A DNA stretch of 64,000 nt from JBMYRH01 sp049602155 (GCA_049602155.1 JBMYRH010000004.1:62001-126000); one strand, 5' to 3'. Positions 1-9,077 are shown, counted from the first letter of the stretch. Numbers and translations are program-made. Notes: generated by a model not told the origin, from the letters alone.

Positions 1-278
1 ATTCGGGCGCGCAGCTCTTTACCGACCTTGAAGAAGGGCATGCGCTTTGACGCCACGTCGACCTGCTGACCCGTCTTAGGATTTCGGCCCGTATACGAAC
101 GATAAGAGCGCACGGTGAAGTTTCCGAAGCCCCTCACTTCCACACGTTTGTTGGCTTTCATTGCATCGACCATCCCGTCAAAGATGGTGTTCACAACGGA
201 CTCCACGACTTTCCGAGAGTAATGGGTGCTCTCGGTCACTGCGTCAACGAGCTGGGACTTCGTCACGTCGAACCTCAT
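1..278 (-). CDS. Integration host factor/HU-family DNA-binding protein (3' end cut by window)
   Basis: Translating the minus strand from the ATG at 278-276 gives a protein starting MRFDVTKSQLVDAVTES and running off the window after about 92 residues. It has the HU/IHF fold signature: a helical N-terminus, then EVRGFGNFTVRSY and the DNA-minor-groove arm GRNPKTGQQVDV, followed by FFKVGKELR. The GRNPKTG arm and the C-terminal FKxGKELR are closer to IHF-beta than to HU. The role is DNA bending and nucleoid architecture. Only the last few C-terminal residues are missing. It is divergent from efp. Which subunit it is (IHF-alpha, IHF-beta or HU) cannot be settled from this alone. Confidence 0.85.
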   Translation of the reverse strand, partial: MRFDVTKSQLVDAVTESTHYSRKVVESVVNTIFDGMVDAMKANKRVEVRGFGNFTVRSYRSYTGRNPKTGQQVDVASKRMPFFKVGKELRAR

Positions 279-419
279 GGGCTGCTACAGGCTAATCATT
301 CGGGGGCGTTGCCTCTTTTATGACGCGACCTATCCCTCGGCGTCAACTGTCCGGCAAACCAAGAGTGACGACAATGGGTGAGCATGGTATTCAGCCCGCT
401 GAATCGCCATGGAGGTCGC

Positions 420-980
420 ATGTACCAAACGTCGGACATAAAGAAGAATCTGAAGATCAAGATGGACGGCTACCCATGGACGGTAGTTGAGTTCCAGTTC
501 GTCAAGCCTGGCAAGGGGACTGCGTTCACGCGAACCAAGTTCAAGAACTTGATTACGGGCCAGGTGATCGAGCGTAACATCCGCTCTGGTGAGACCCTTG
601 AGCCAGCCGATCTTGAGCACAAGACCGCAAACCTGATGTACCAGGATGGAGAAGACTACTTCTTCATGGACAACGAGACCTACGAGCAGTTCCCGGTGAG
701 CACCGAAGTGCTCGGTGAGAGCGCTAAATGGCTCGTCGACAACATGAAGGCCGACCTCCTCTTCTATGAAGGTCGCCCTGTCAGCGTCGATATTGAGAAC
801 CATGTCGAGCTCGAGATCACTTACTGCGAACCGGGCGTCAAAGGCGACACCGCCACGAACGCCACGAAGCCAGCGACAGTGAGCACCGGAGCGACCGTGA
901 ATGTGCCCCTCTTCGTGGAGAGCGGTGAGGTGATCAAGATCGATACGCGTACTGGCGATTACCTAGGTCGCGTCAAGTAG
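420..980 (+). CDS. efp: Elongation factor P
   Basis: EF-P rescues ribosomes stalled at polyproline stretches. The protein is 186 residues, the usual length. I take the ATG at 420 because GGAGGT lies just upstream (412-417) and family members start MYxTSDxKKxLKI; upstream in-frame ATGs would add residues foreign to the family. The modification loop reads KPGKGTAF, placing the modifiable lysine at residue 32 (K34 in E. coli). Domain II/III run through the NLMYQDGEDYFFMDN segment to the C-terminal GDYLGRVK. The next gene, the EF-P lysyltransferase epmA, starts at the base after this stop codon, so the two are almost certainly cotranscribed and coupled. This supports beta-lysyl-type modification rather than rhamnosylation. 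Confidence 0.95.
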   Translation: MYQTSDIKKNLKIKMDGYPWTVVEFQFVKPGKGTAFTRTKFKNLITGQVIERNIRSGETLEPADLEHKTANLMYQDGEDYFFMDNETYEQFPVSTEVLGESAKWLVDNMKADLLFYEGRPVSVDIENHVELEITYCEPGVKGDTATNATKPATVSTGATVNVPLFVESGEVIKIDTRTGDYLGRVK

Positions 981-2099
981 ATGAGTCGGGGAGGACGCGT
1001 ACTCCACGCGGCTGATGGCCGCGTAGTGCTCCAATTGCCCCGAGGTAAACTCATCACGGTTGAAAGTGACGACGAGACGCTCCGACCTGGAGACCTCGTG
1101 ACGCTATCCAGTGAGGGGATGGTCCGAACCTGGGCCCACCCAACTGGAGAGTTTCCGAACCCTCTCAGCAACGACCGTCACCTTCAACAGCCTGAAATCT
1201 GGGGCCGTCTAGAGGCTAGAGCCCGCATCATCGGCGGCATTCGAGCCTTCTTCCAACATCATCAGTTCCTGGAGGTCGAGACCCCCTTGGTGGTCCCCTC
1301 TCCAGGTACCGAAGTGCACTTGGCTCCTACATCAGTCCTGCAATCGGAGCGCCCAGGGGCCACGCAAGTACAGCGCTACCTGATCACCTCGCCCGAGTAC
1401 CACATGAAGCGACTCCTCGCCGCCGGGTCGCCGCCAATTTTCCAGCTGTGTAAGACCTTCCGCGATGGGGAGCGTGGCACCCATCACCGTCCAGAGTTCA
1501 CGATGTTGGAGTGGTACCGACCTTGGGCGACACTTCACACCATCCTAGAAGACTGCGAAGACCTCCTCAAAGCGCTACACCCAGCGGACTCGCTGACCTA
1601 TCGCGGAGAGAACATCGCGCTTAGCGGCCCCTGGCCCAGACATCCATTCTTGAGGCTCTTGAGCGAGCGCGCTGGGATCAATGAGCCAGAGCGACTCAAC
1701 CCTGACGAGCAATTGACCGCCTTTGTGGCGCACGTGGAACCAAGGCTTGGTCGAGGGCGACCAGAGTTCGTAACGGAGTACCCGATTTCGATGGCGTCTC
1801 TCGCTCGCCCCTGCCCGACCGATCCCGCTGTGGCTGAGCGCTCTGAGCTCTACGTCGCTGGGATGGAGATTGCGAACGCATTTGGAGAGCTGGTCGACGC
1901 AGATGAGCAACGTCAACGGTGCGAAGCCGACAACATCGACCGACGTGAACTCGGCCTCCCAGAGCTCCCGTTGGACGAAGACTTCCTCGATTCACTCACT
2001 CAGGGGCTCCCTCCGTCAGGCGGTATCGCCCTGGGAGTAGACCGACTAATCATGCTGCTGACGGACTCGGAGACGATCGACGAGGTCATCTGTTTCTGA
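981..2099 (+). CDS. epmA: EF-P beta-lysyltransferase EpmA (GenX/PoxA), lysyl-tRNA synthetase-like
   Basis: EpmA is a truncated class II lysyl-tRNA synthetase paralogue that attaches (R)-beta-lysine to the EF-P lysine. The class II catalytic core is visible: motif 1 around FLEVETPLVVPSPGTEVHL, motif 2 KTFRDGERGTHHRPEFTMLE and motif 3 GIALGVDRLIMLL near the C-terminus. There is no OB-fold anticodon-binding domain. At 372 residues it is about 45 longer than the E. coli enzyme; the extra is an N-terminal beta-rich segment (residues 1-65). The ATG directly follows the efp stop with no gap. EpmB, the aminomutase that makes beta-lysine, is not in this window. Confidence 0.92.
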   Translation: MSRGGRVLHAADGRVVLQLPRGKLITVESDDETLRPGDLVTLSSEGMVRTWAHPTGEFPNPLSNDRHLQQPEIWGRLEARARIIGGIRAFFQHHQFLEVETPLVVPSPGTEVHLAPTSVLQSERPGATQVQRYLITSPEYHMKRLLAAGSPPIFQLCKTFRDGERGTHHRPEFTMLEWYRPWATLHTILEDCEDLLKALHPADSLTYRGENIALSGPWPRHPFLRLLSERAGINEPERLNPDEQLTAFVAHVEPRLGRGRPEFVTEYPISMASLARPCPTDPAVAERSELYVAGMEIANAFGELVDADEQRQRCEADNIDRRELGLPELPLDEDFLDSLTQGLPPSGGIALGVDRLIMLLTDSETIDEVICF

Positions 2100-2205
2100 G
2101 CGACCAAGCGCGACAAGGCTTTCCCCAACCGAGGTCGCATGCCGGCTCGCGACAAGCGACGCGAGCGAGCTTCAGTGACAGCCCAACCGGGCCTAGCGTT
2201 CCCGT

Positions 2206-3426
2206 CTACTTCGGCTCCGTCATCGCCACGATGCCCGCCTCTCGGAGCCGCTCGACTTCCGCGCCGTCGTAGCCAAGTTCAGCGAGCAACTCTGCAGTGT
2301 GCTGGCCCAGCGCTGGCGCCGCACCGGGAGGTTCAGCGTCTCGCGACCGCACAGGCGGACGCATACGAAGGATCCCTGCCCGATCCTCGACATAGGCATT
2401 TCGTGCCTGGTGCAGTGGATGATTCACGAGCTCTTCTGGTCTCAACACGGGCTCGCAACACGCATCGACCGACGCAAACACGTTCGTCCATTCGTCTCGG
2501 GTCTTCGTCTTGAAGATCGCTGCAATCTCGTCGCGTGTGGCCTCGATCAGTTGAGGAGAGCCGAACTGCTTGCTCACCAAGTCGGGACGGTGAATAGCCT
2601 CACAGAAGCGCTTCCAAAATTTCGGTTCAAGAGCAGCTACAGAGAAAAAGCCACCATCCTGTGTCTCATACACGGCGTAACAGCTCTGCCCCCCAGTCAA
2701 CGTATCTTGTCCGCGGACGGGCGGCGCTGCGCCACCGCCGATATGGGCGGCTAACGCGCTGTGTAGGAAGGCCTGAGCTCCGTCGGTCATCGAGATATCG
2801 ATGAAGCCCCCCTCACCTGTCTGCTGCCGGGCATAGAGCTTGGTCAGGATACCTATCAGTGCCCACATCGACCCACCGCCGATGTCCGCGATTTGCACCG
2901 GCGCCAAAGCGGGCGAGCTCTCATGGGGGCCAGCGAGGCCAACCACGCCAGCCAACGCCGCGTAGTTCAAGTCATGCCCTGCACGCTCACGGTACGGTCC
3001 ATCTTGGCCGTAACCCGATATCGCGCAGTACACGAGGGAGGGGTTCGCGGCCCTTAAGGCGTCCCACCCCAAGCCCAGGCGGTCCATCACCCCCGGACGA
3101 AAACTCTCGATCACCACATCAGCTTTCACGCAAAGCTGCTGGACGACTTTGCGGCCCTCCTCTGTCTTCATATCGACAGCCAAGGAGCGCTTGCCACCGT
3201 TCAGCGAAGCGAAGGCGTACGAGTGCTTACCTGCGAGGGGCGGCAACCATCGAAGGTAATCGCCCCCTTTGGTCGTCTCGACCTTGACGACCTCGGCGCC
3301 GAGATCCGCCAAAACCAATGAGGCATAAGGGCCCGGGAGGAGCCGACTGAAGTCGACCACCCGGAGCCCTCTCAAGGGACCAAGCGAGGGTCGCGTCTCG
3401 GAGTCCGTGACGCGCTCCTTGCTCAC
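2206..3426 (-). CDS. CaiB/BaiF family CoA transferase, alpha-methylacyl-CoA racemase-like
   Basis: This is a 406-residue family III CoA-transferase-fold protein. The N-terminus RVVDFSRLLPGPYASLVLAD and LADLGAEVVKVE are family hallmarks, as are IESFRPGVMDRLGLG and ISGYGQDGPYRERAGHD. The GHDLNY motif followed by a DIGGG segment matches alpha-methylacyl-CoA racemases, where His and Asp catalyse proton transfer, better than true CoA transferases. The start is GTG at 3426-3424, overlapping the TGA of the SCP2 gene (a GTGA overlap), so translation is coupled. Together they suggest handling of branched-chain or sterol-like acyl-CoAs. The exact substrate is unknown. Confidence 0.85.
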   Translation of the reverse strand: MSKERVTDSETRPSLGPLRGLRVVDFSRLLPGPYASLVLADLGAEVVKVETTKGGDYLRWLPPLAGKHSYAFASLNGGKRSLAVDMKTEEGRKVVQQLCVKADVVIESFRPGVMDRLGLGWDALRAANPSLVYCAISGYGQDGPYRERAGHDLNYAALAGVVGLAGPHESSPALAPVQIADIGGGSMWALIGILTKLYARQQTGEGGFIDISMTDGAQAFLHSALAAHIGGGAAPPVRGQDTLTGGQSCYAVYETQDGGFFSVAALEPKFWKRFCEAIHRPDLVSKQFGSPQLIEATRDEIAAIFKTKTRDEWTNVFASVDACCEPVLRPEELVNHPLHQARNAYVEDRAGILRMRPPVRSRDAEPPGAAPALGQHTAELLAELGYDGAEVERLREAGIVAMTEPK

Positions 3427-3734
3427 ATGACTTGTTGGAGCTTCATCGCGAGCCCCATGTCGCCCTCGATCTGAATCATGCCCGTCATGAAGGCCTGCAT
3501 GGCGTCCATTGAGCCATCAGCGATCGCGACAAAGGTGTCGTCACCGACCGTGATGGTGCACTCAGCGTCACCATCGCCCTCGGTCACGCCCACGTCGCGG
3601 CAGTTCACAACCCAGGTTCCACCGCCGTCACCAGTCACGACGAACTTGAATACGCCGTCGATCTCCTCCCGCGTCTTCGCGGGATCGGAGGTGATTCGAC
3701 CTTCCATCTCTGAGATCACATCCTTGACAGTCAC
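3423..3734 (-). CDS. SCP2 sterol-binding domain protein
   Basis: A 103-residue stand-alone SCP2 (sterol carrier protein 2) domain, a lipid-binding hydrophobic-pocket fold. Visible signatures are the GTWVVNCRDV segment, then AECTITVGDDTFVAIADGSMD and the final AFMTGMIQIEGDMGLAMKL, which is the family's typical ending. The start is GTG at 3734, with GGAGG five bases upstream. It is the first gene of a two-gene unit with the AMACR-like protein (4-base overlap) and is divergent from trpA across about 120 bp that must hold promoters for both directions. A lipid or acyl-CoA carrier role is known for the family; the ligand here is unknown. Confidence 0.88.
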   Translation of the reverse strand: MTVKDVISEMEGRITSDPAKTREEIDGVFKFVVTGDGGGTWVVNCRDVGVTEGDGDAECTITVGDDTFVAIADGSMDAMQAFMTGMIQIEGDMGLAMKLQQVM

Positions 3735-3854
3735 AGCTCCCTCCTTCGTTCAGGGGTGCATACAAGGACATTTGCGCTAGCATGCAGGGTCACTGATGGT
3801 CAACGACTGGCTTGACGAATTGCAGACCCATCCCGCTTTCGGCATGGTCTTGTC

Positions 3855-4691
3855 ATGTCTCGAATCACAAAAACATTCGCCGCTTTAAGCCGCGCGAACC
3901 GTAAAGCACTCATCCCGTACGTCACCGCAGGAGACCCTGATCTCCACGCGACGAGCCATATCTTGGACGCTCTCGTGGCCGGAGGAGCCGATATCATCGA
4001 GCTCGGGGTGCCCTTCTCTGACCCCATGGCGGATGGCCCCGTAATCCAAGAGGCGATGGAGCGCGCGATCAATCGTGGCGCGAACCTCCATGAAGCGCTT
4101 CGGATCGCCAAAGACTTCCGCGCCCGTCACCCTGAGGTTCCTCTCATCTTGTTCGGGTACCTGAACCCTCTTTACAAGCTGGGGCTCGAGGCCGCTGCCA
4201 ACGCGGCTGCGGAGGCAGGTGTCGACGGTCTCCTGATCGTCGACCTCCCCATGGAGAGCGCCCACGAGCTGCTCCCCTTCTTGAGCAAGCACGACATCGA
4301 CCTCATCGGCCTGTTCACGCCCACCACCGACGCTCAGCGCGTCGCAGAGATGGCAGCCAGCGCGTCCGGGTTCGCCTACTGCGTATCCGTCGCCGGCGTC
4401 ACCGGTGGTGCGGTGAAACGTGATGCGAGGCTGCGTGACCGCGTCGCGACCATTCAGGACACCACGGGCCTCCCGACCGCAGTGGGCTTCGGCGTCCGCA
4501 CTCCAGCTGATGCCGCAGCCATCGCTGAGTACGCCGATGGCGTCGTCGTCGGCTCCGCGCTCGTCCAAACGATGGCTGACAAGCCCGCAGTCGAAGCCCC
4601 GGCCTTGGCCCAAGAGTTCATCGCGTCACTCCGAGCCGCGATTGATGGTGGCGACGTGATCCCGCTCACGCGCGCGACACGCAGCGACTAG
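3855..4691 (+). CDS. trpA: Tryptophan synthase alpha chain
   Basis: TrpA splits indole-3-glycerol phosphate to indole and glyceraldehyde-3-phosphate, passing indole to TrpB. The 278 residues match the family. The signature IELGVPFSDPMADGPVIQ contains the catalytic Glu and Asp, and the phosphate-binding loops VGFGVRTPADA and VVVGSALV are present. No trpB or other trp gene is next to it, so the alpha subunit is genetically isolated here. Its stop overlaps by 4 bases, convergently, with the stop of ridA. Confidence 0.95.
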   Translation: MSRITKTFAALSRANRKALIPYVTAGDPDLHATSHILDALVAGGADIIELGVPFSDPMADGPVIQEAMERAINRGANLHEALRIAKDFRARHPEVPLILFGYLNPLYKLGLEAAANAAAEAGVDGLLIVDLPMESAHELLPFLSKHDIDLIGLFTPTTDAQRVAEMAASASGFAYCVSVAGVTGGAVKRDARLRDRVATIQDTTGLPTAVGFGVRTPADAAAIAEYADGVVVGSALVQTMADKPAVEAPALAQEFIASLRAAIDGGDVIPLTRATRSD

Positions 4692-5077
4692 CTTTGTGTG
4701 ACGGCGATCGCGTCAATCTCGACCAAGACGTCTTTCGGTAGGCGCGACACTTCAACGGTGGCTCGAGCGGGGCGATGCCCCTGCAGAGCATCAGCGTAGA
4801 GAGCGTTCACAGCACCGAAATCGCTGAGGTCTTTGAGGAAGATGGTCACTTTCACCACATCCGTGACGCTGTGACCAGCTGCCTCGATTACAGCTTTTAG
4901 GTTTTTCATCACCTGCACCGTCTGCGCCGCCACGTCTCCCTCGCCAACCAGCTGGCCGGTGGCAGGATCGAGTGCGATTTGACCAGAGAAAAAGCTCATA
5001 CCTCCGGCCCGAATCGCTTGGGAATACGGGCCGATAGCCTGTGGCGCTGCGATCGTCTCGATAATCTGATGGGGCAT
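4688..5077 (-). CDS. ridA: RidA family enamine/imine deaminase
   Basis: A 129-residue RidA/YjgF/UK114 protein. It hydrolyses reactive 2-aminoacrylate-type enamines and protects PLP enzymes. The start MPHQIIETIAAPQAIGPYSQ, the FFSGQIALDPATGQLV segment and the C-terminal signature PARATVEVSRLPKDVLVEID are all present, including the conserved Arg that binds the substrate carboxylate. It is convergent with trpA. Adjacency to an amino-acid gene fits its housekeeping role but proves no link. Confidence 0.93.
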   Translation of the reverse strand: MPHQIIETIAAPQAIGPYSQAIRAGGMSFFSGQIALDPATGQLVGEGDVAAQTVQVMKNLKAVIEAAGHSVTDVVKVTIFLKDLSDFGAVNALYADALQGHRPARATVEVSRLPKDVLVEIDAIAVTQS

Positions 5078-5478
5078 CTTTAACCTCGTGTGTGTGTTTT
5101 TTACCTGGTCTTTTTTTGACCGTCTGTCATGCCCGGCCTACGCTTCGTTCGGGCACGGGGCATCACGCAACCACCCGAAATTGAAAGCATTTAATAGGCT
5201 GATTGCGATGACCAAGATGCGTTGCCATCTATACCACAGCTTGCGGCTCGCTCGAGATGAACGCTGGGCGTCGGGGTACCGGCGTAACATCACGAGCGAC
5301 AACGGTGCCTGGACAGCCGTCCGGACACCACGTCAAGCCGGTGAGGATGACACGCAAGCGGCACAGATCATCGATCTGCGCGGCTATCGTCGCATCAGTA
5401 ACTGATCACGGCGCGTCGGAGGAGCCCCCTCCATGCACGCGCCAGGGAGCCTCATGGACTCCCGATCGAACCAAAGGG
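5078..5478. other. Intergenic region with one doubtful small ORF
   Basis: The stretch between ridA and the SPOR gene has no recognisable gene. A plus-strand reading frame ending at 5405 could give a 66-residue protein from the ATG at 5208, ending IIDLRGYRRISN, but it has no clear ribosome-binding site and I recognise no family. The region around 5088-5115 is T-rich and may hold the ridA promoter. Confidence 0.3.
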
Positions 5479-5525
5479 CTGCGACCGCCCCATCCCTCCT
5501 CCCCGACATCCTGGGGCGGTCGCAG
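5479..5525 (+). promoter_or_regulatory. 13-bp perfect inverted repeat in the leader of the SPOR gene
   Basis: Arms at 5479-5491 (CTGCGACCGCCCC) and 5513-5525 are exact reverse complements with a 21-base loop. There is no T-run on either side, so it is not a classical intrinsic terminator. It ends 26 bases before the probable ribosome-binding site of the next gene. It could be an mRNA leader structure or a protein-binding site. Confidence 0.5.
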
Positions 5526-5564
5526 TTCCTGCGGTGTTCCGCAACGACAACGGGGAGGTTAGTC

Positions 5565-6323
5565 GTGCGTGACCTGGATAGGCTGCAAGAGAAAGTCGTG
5601 ATCGAGCTCGACAATCACCAAGTCGCTTTAGCGATCTTGGGGTTGGTCGTGGTTTCCATTGGTACATTCGCAGCCGGCGTCGTGGCTGGTCAGCGTATGG
5701 GGGACGACCTCCCCCTTGGGCTAGACCCCGCGCTCAGCGAGGCGATTGACCACGCAGAGAGTTCAGCGGACCAGCGCAAGCGCATGGAGGCTTTGACGAG
5801 CCTACCGCTCGGCACTCGGCGCATGGATACGGACTTGGCCAAGCCTCCGGTGGATGCGCCCAGCGACGATCCCACCGAAGCTGCCCGCATCGAGGCGCGT
5901 CGTCAGCTCGCCTCCGCCAAAGCAGGCGTGATCGCAGGCGCGAAGGGACCGACTCGCCGCGTACCCACCGCAGTGGGGCAGGCCAAGCAACCGACGATCA
6001 ACTCGCCGCCCAAGAAGCCCCTTACGTGGATCGCAACCGATCCGGTAAAGGAGCGAAAGAGCCTTGAGCCAGCGCAGACACCGAGCAAGCAATACGCGCT
6101 GGAGGTCTCGGCCTTCGGCTCAGCGGCACCTGCAGAGATGGTCGCGAGCCAACTCCGCAGCGGCGGACACGCCGTGAACGTTCGCCAGCTCTCAGATCCC
6201 CGCGGCCAAACAATCTGGCGTGTCGAAGTCGGGAAGTTCGCGAATATGACGTCCGCGAGCACCTTTCAGCGTCAGTTTGAGCGGACCGCTGGCTACTCGA
6301 CCGTTATGATTCCAATCCCGTAA
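5565..6323 (+). CDS. SPOR domain membrane protein
   Basis: A 252-residue inner-membrane protein with a C-terminal SPOR domain. SPOR domains bind septal peptidoglycan stripped of stem peptides. I place the start at GTG 5565, six bases after GGGGAGG; a longer frame to 5433 would run through the leader hairpin. A single membrane helix (about residues 20-43, VALAILGLVVVSIGTFAAGV) follows a short cytoplasmic N-terminus. A long Pro/Lys/Ala-rich periplasmic linker comes next, then SPOR at about 176-252 (YALEVSAFGS to RVEVGKFANMTSASTF). A likely role is cell division or septal wall binding. Confidence 0.85.
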   Translation: MRDLDRLQEKVVIELDNHQVALAILGLVVVSIGTFAAGVVAGQRMGDDLPLGLDPALSEAIDHAESSADQRKRMEALTSLPLGTRRMDTDLAKPPVDAPSDDPTEAARIEARRQLASAKAGVIAGAKGPTRRVPTAVGQAKQPTINSPPKKPLTWIATDPVKERKSLEPAQTPSKQYALEVSAFGSAAPAEMVASQLRSGGHAVNVRQLSDPRGQTIWRVEVGKFANMTSASTFQRQFERTAGYSTVMIPIP

Positions 6324-6461
6324 GCACGCCGTGCCAATCGCTCACCGGCCCCTACCCTCCTGTCCTGTCGTCGTCGATAGGCTTGATCCCAATGGGTGGC
6401 CTACCGACACTTGTGTGCGATGGGCGACCCTATGCAGCTTGATCGCCCTGTTGGGGCGAGC

Positions 6462-9047
6462 ATGAGTCTCAACCCGCTGACATCCTATATGCTCAGTGGC
6501 GTGCTAGTCGTGCTGCTGGGTGCTTGCGGGGGCGTCAGTCAGGACTCGGAAGCAGCAGATGCCGTCGGCGCGAGCATCGCGGACTCCGGAACCCCTGCGG
6601 GGCGGGAGCTCTCTTCCCCTACCGAAGCCCTCACACCTGTCCAGACAGCGGAGTGTCTAAGCGACGGTGATTGTGGTGCATCCGAGCCCCCTAGCTGCCA
6701 CAGCTTCGTGTGCGTCAATCAGCTTTGCGTGCTCACCGTTTCAGACGACCAAACGCCTTGCGAAGATGGTAACCCGTGCACCCTGGACACCTTTTGTATC
6801 GAGGGTGCATGTGGAGGTGGACGAGCCACGACATGCAACGATGGCAACCCATGCACCATGGACGCATGCGATCCGATTACAGGGTGCTCCCATACACCCT
6901 CACCATCCGGTGGAGCCTGCGATGACAACGACCCATGCTCCTTGGACGACGCTTGTTTCGAGGGGGTGTGCACCGGTGATTTGGCCCCGGAGTGCGTATG
7001 TGAAGACGACACGGACTGCACGGAACATGAGGACGACAACCTCTGTAACGGCTCGCTGAGCTGTATTGAAGGTGGCTGCCGCCTGAACCCATCAACCGTC
7101 GTGACTTGCCCGCCTTCCGAAGGCTGCCTGCTCACGGTCTGCCAACCCTCTACCGGGGCCTGCGCGACCCAGGACGCCCCAAATGGAACTGGCTGTGACG
7201 ATGGCAACCCGTGCACGACCGATGATCGATGCAGTGAGGGTGCATGCGAGGGGAGCGCCGGGGCGTGCCCGTGCGAGGTCGACGATGATTGCGCAGTGTT
7301 GCAAACCGAGAGCTATAACCTCTGCCAAGGTCCGCTGCACTGCAGTCAGGACAGGGTCTGTACCCCGGACCCGTCACACGCTGTGACCTGCCCTGCAGAC
7401 GATGACCCCACAGACTGCGTCGATGTCGCATGCTCCCCAGGCACAGGGATGTGCGCAACCTTCTTTGTACAAGATGGCGCAGAGTGCGAAGGCGACAACC
7501 CCTGCAGTCCACTAGGTGTCTGTCAGACAGGCCTCTGCGTGGCGCCAGATGCCCTATGCGACGATGACAACCCATGCACGGAAGACACCTGCGCAGGAGA
7601 TGCTGGTTGCGTCTATACCCCCCTGACCGGTGTGCCCTGCGCTGACGACGACGCCTGCACCGGCGACGACATGTGCACAGAAGGACTCTGTGTAAGTGGT
7701 CCAGCGATCGTGTGTGACGACAACAACCCGTGCACTCTTGACAAATGCGTCTCTGCCGCCGGCGGATGCACTGCAGAGCCCCTTGAAGACGGCCTCACTT
7801 GCCAGCCCAATAACCTGTGCCTCTTGCCTGGAGAGTGTGCGCTTGGAAGCTGCATCGGCGGCGCAGCGGTCGTCTGCGACGATGCATCGCCGTGCACGAT
7901 GATCCAGTGTCTACCCGCTCATGGCTGCGTCGAGGAGCCGGCGACCGATGGCTCCATGTGTGAAGACGAAAACCCCTGCACTCAAACTGGAACATGCGAA
8001 GCAGGCAGCTGCAGCACCGTCCCAATGGCCTGCAATGATGACAACCCGTGCACCATGGACAGCTGCCAGGAAGGCGCTTGCACACACACGGCACTCGCAG
8101 ACGGGTCCGGCTGCGATACTGGTAACGCATGCGACCAAGAGGCGACCTGTGAGTCCGGAGTGTGCCAAGGGGCGGTCGCCGTCATCTGTGAGCCTGGGCT
8201 ATGCGACGTGAAGAGCTGCGATCCTGCGACAGGTGCCTGCGTCGTGACACACACCTCCCCCGATGACACGAACTGCGGGGGCGGCGACGCATGCCAACTC
8301 CCAGGCGTCTGCGAAGACGGCACCTGCGAGGGGATGGCCGACGTGTCTTGCGACGACAGCGATGCCTGTACTGTCGACGCTTGCCAGTCGGAATTCGGGC
8401 TGTGCAAGCACACCGAGACCCTGTGTCCTCCAGACGCGCAGTCCCCTTGTGCGGTCGCAGGATGCGATAGCACCGCAGGGTGCACCTTAATCGAAGATGA
8501 CAACTGCCACGATGCTTCCCTACTCTGGTTTAACGATTTCTCGTGCTCCGATGATGGGGTGTGGGACTGGGGTGCCTCGCTTGGACATCCACTCTTCGAA
8601 CTCACTTCAACCGCCCCAACAGCTGGAGCCCTAGCTGAAGGCTGCCAGGCGCATATCTCCATCCCAGCGACAGCCATCGCGAGCGACACCCCATGGACAT
8701 CCTCTCTGGTCTCCGAAGCGTTCGCGCTACCACCTGACTATGCAGGACCGCTCAGTGTGCGGTTTTGGCATGCTTTGGAGTGGGAGGGTTCCAGCGTCAA
8801 TGACGACATCGAGCGACGCTTACAGTTGCTCGACGCAAACAGTCAGGTGATTGAGAGTCAGCCCCTGACCTACAGCGACACCGCGTGGGGTGCATGGGTG
8901 CAAGAGGAGGTCACGTTCGACCTCGTTAGCGGCGAGGCAACACACATCGCGCTGACCTTAACGAGTAAGCCGACAGACGCGACCTTAAGCTGCAGTTGGA
9001 CCATCGACCACGTCGTGGTCTTCGCTCCGCTGATCGGCGCTCCGTAA
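6462..9047 (+). CDS. Large Cys-rich surface lipoprotein with Dictyostelium-type repeats
   Basis: The protein is about 861 residues. The ATG at 6462 gives a lipoprotein signal peptide with the lipobox LLGAC; in-frame ATGs upstream (6396, 6432) would lengthen the signal oddly. From about residue 50 to 690 it consists of repeats such as CNDGNPCTMDACDP and CDDNNPCTLDKC, each with six or more Cys, matching the Dictyostelium/CTDC-type repeat common in secreted myxobacterial proteins. Asp/Asn-rich loops suggest calcium binding, and the Cys pairs probably form disulphides. The last 170 residues (from LLWFNDFSCSDDGVWDWG) have no such repeats and look like a beta-sandwich, MAM- or lectin-like domain. 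Probably exposed at the outer surface as an adhesin or stalk. Function is not known. Confidence 0.8.
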   Translation: MSLNPLTSYMLSGVLVVLLGACGGVSQDSEAADAVGASIADSGTPAGRELSSPTEALTPVQTAECLSDGDCGASEPPSCHSFVCVNQLCVLTVSDDQTPCEDGNPCTLDTFCIEGACGGGRATTCNDGNPCTMDACDPITGCSHTPSPSGGACDDNDPCSLDDACFEGVCTGDLAPECVCEDDTDCTEHEDDNLCNGSLSCIEGGCRLNPSTVVTCPPSEGCLLTVCQPSTGACATQDAPNGTGCDDGNPCTTDDRCSEGACEGSAGACPCEVDDDCAVLQTESYNLCQGPLHCSQDRVCTPDPSHAVTCPADDDPTDCVDVACSPGTGMCATFFVQDGAECEGDNPCSPLGVCQTGLCVAPDALCDDDNPCTEDTCAGDAGCVYTPLTGVPCADDDACTGDDMCTEGLCVSGPAIVCDDNNPCTLDKCVSAAGGCTAEPLEDGLTCQPNNLCLLPGECALGSCIGGAAVVCDDASPCTMIQCLPAHGCVEEPATDGSMCEDENPCTQTGTCEAGSCSTVPMACNDDNPCTMDSCQEGACTHTALADGSGCDTGNACDQEATCESGVCQGAVAVICEPGLCDVKSCDPATGACVVTHTSPDDTNCGGGDACQLPGVCEDGTCEGMADVSCDDSDACTVDACQSEFGLCKHTETLCPPDAQSPCAVAGCDSTAGCTLIEDDNCHDASLLWFNDFSCSDDGVWDWGASLGHPLFELTSTAPTAGALAEGCQAHISIPATAIASDTPWTSSLVSEAFALPPDYAGPLSVRFWHALEWEGSSVNDDIERRLQLLDANSQVIESQPLTYSDTAWGAWVQEEVTFDLVSGEATHIALTLTSKPTDATLSCSWTIDHVVVFAPLIGAP

Positions 9048-9077
9048 GGCTCCTCGAAGCCCATGATTCCGCCGTTG

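Noticed and set aside
3885..4613. 242-residue frame antisense to trpA
   Set aside because: Complete shadow of a clearly conserved gene.
5088..5405. 105-residue plus-strand frame after ridA
   Set aside because: No clear ribosome-binding site or family; kept only as a doubtful note in the intergenic entry.
7982..8689. 235-residue frame antisense to the Cys-rich lipoprotein
   Set aside because: Its Ser/Pro-rich composition arises from the Cys-repeat codons on the other strand.
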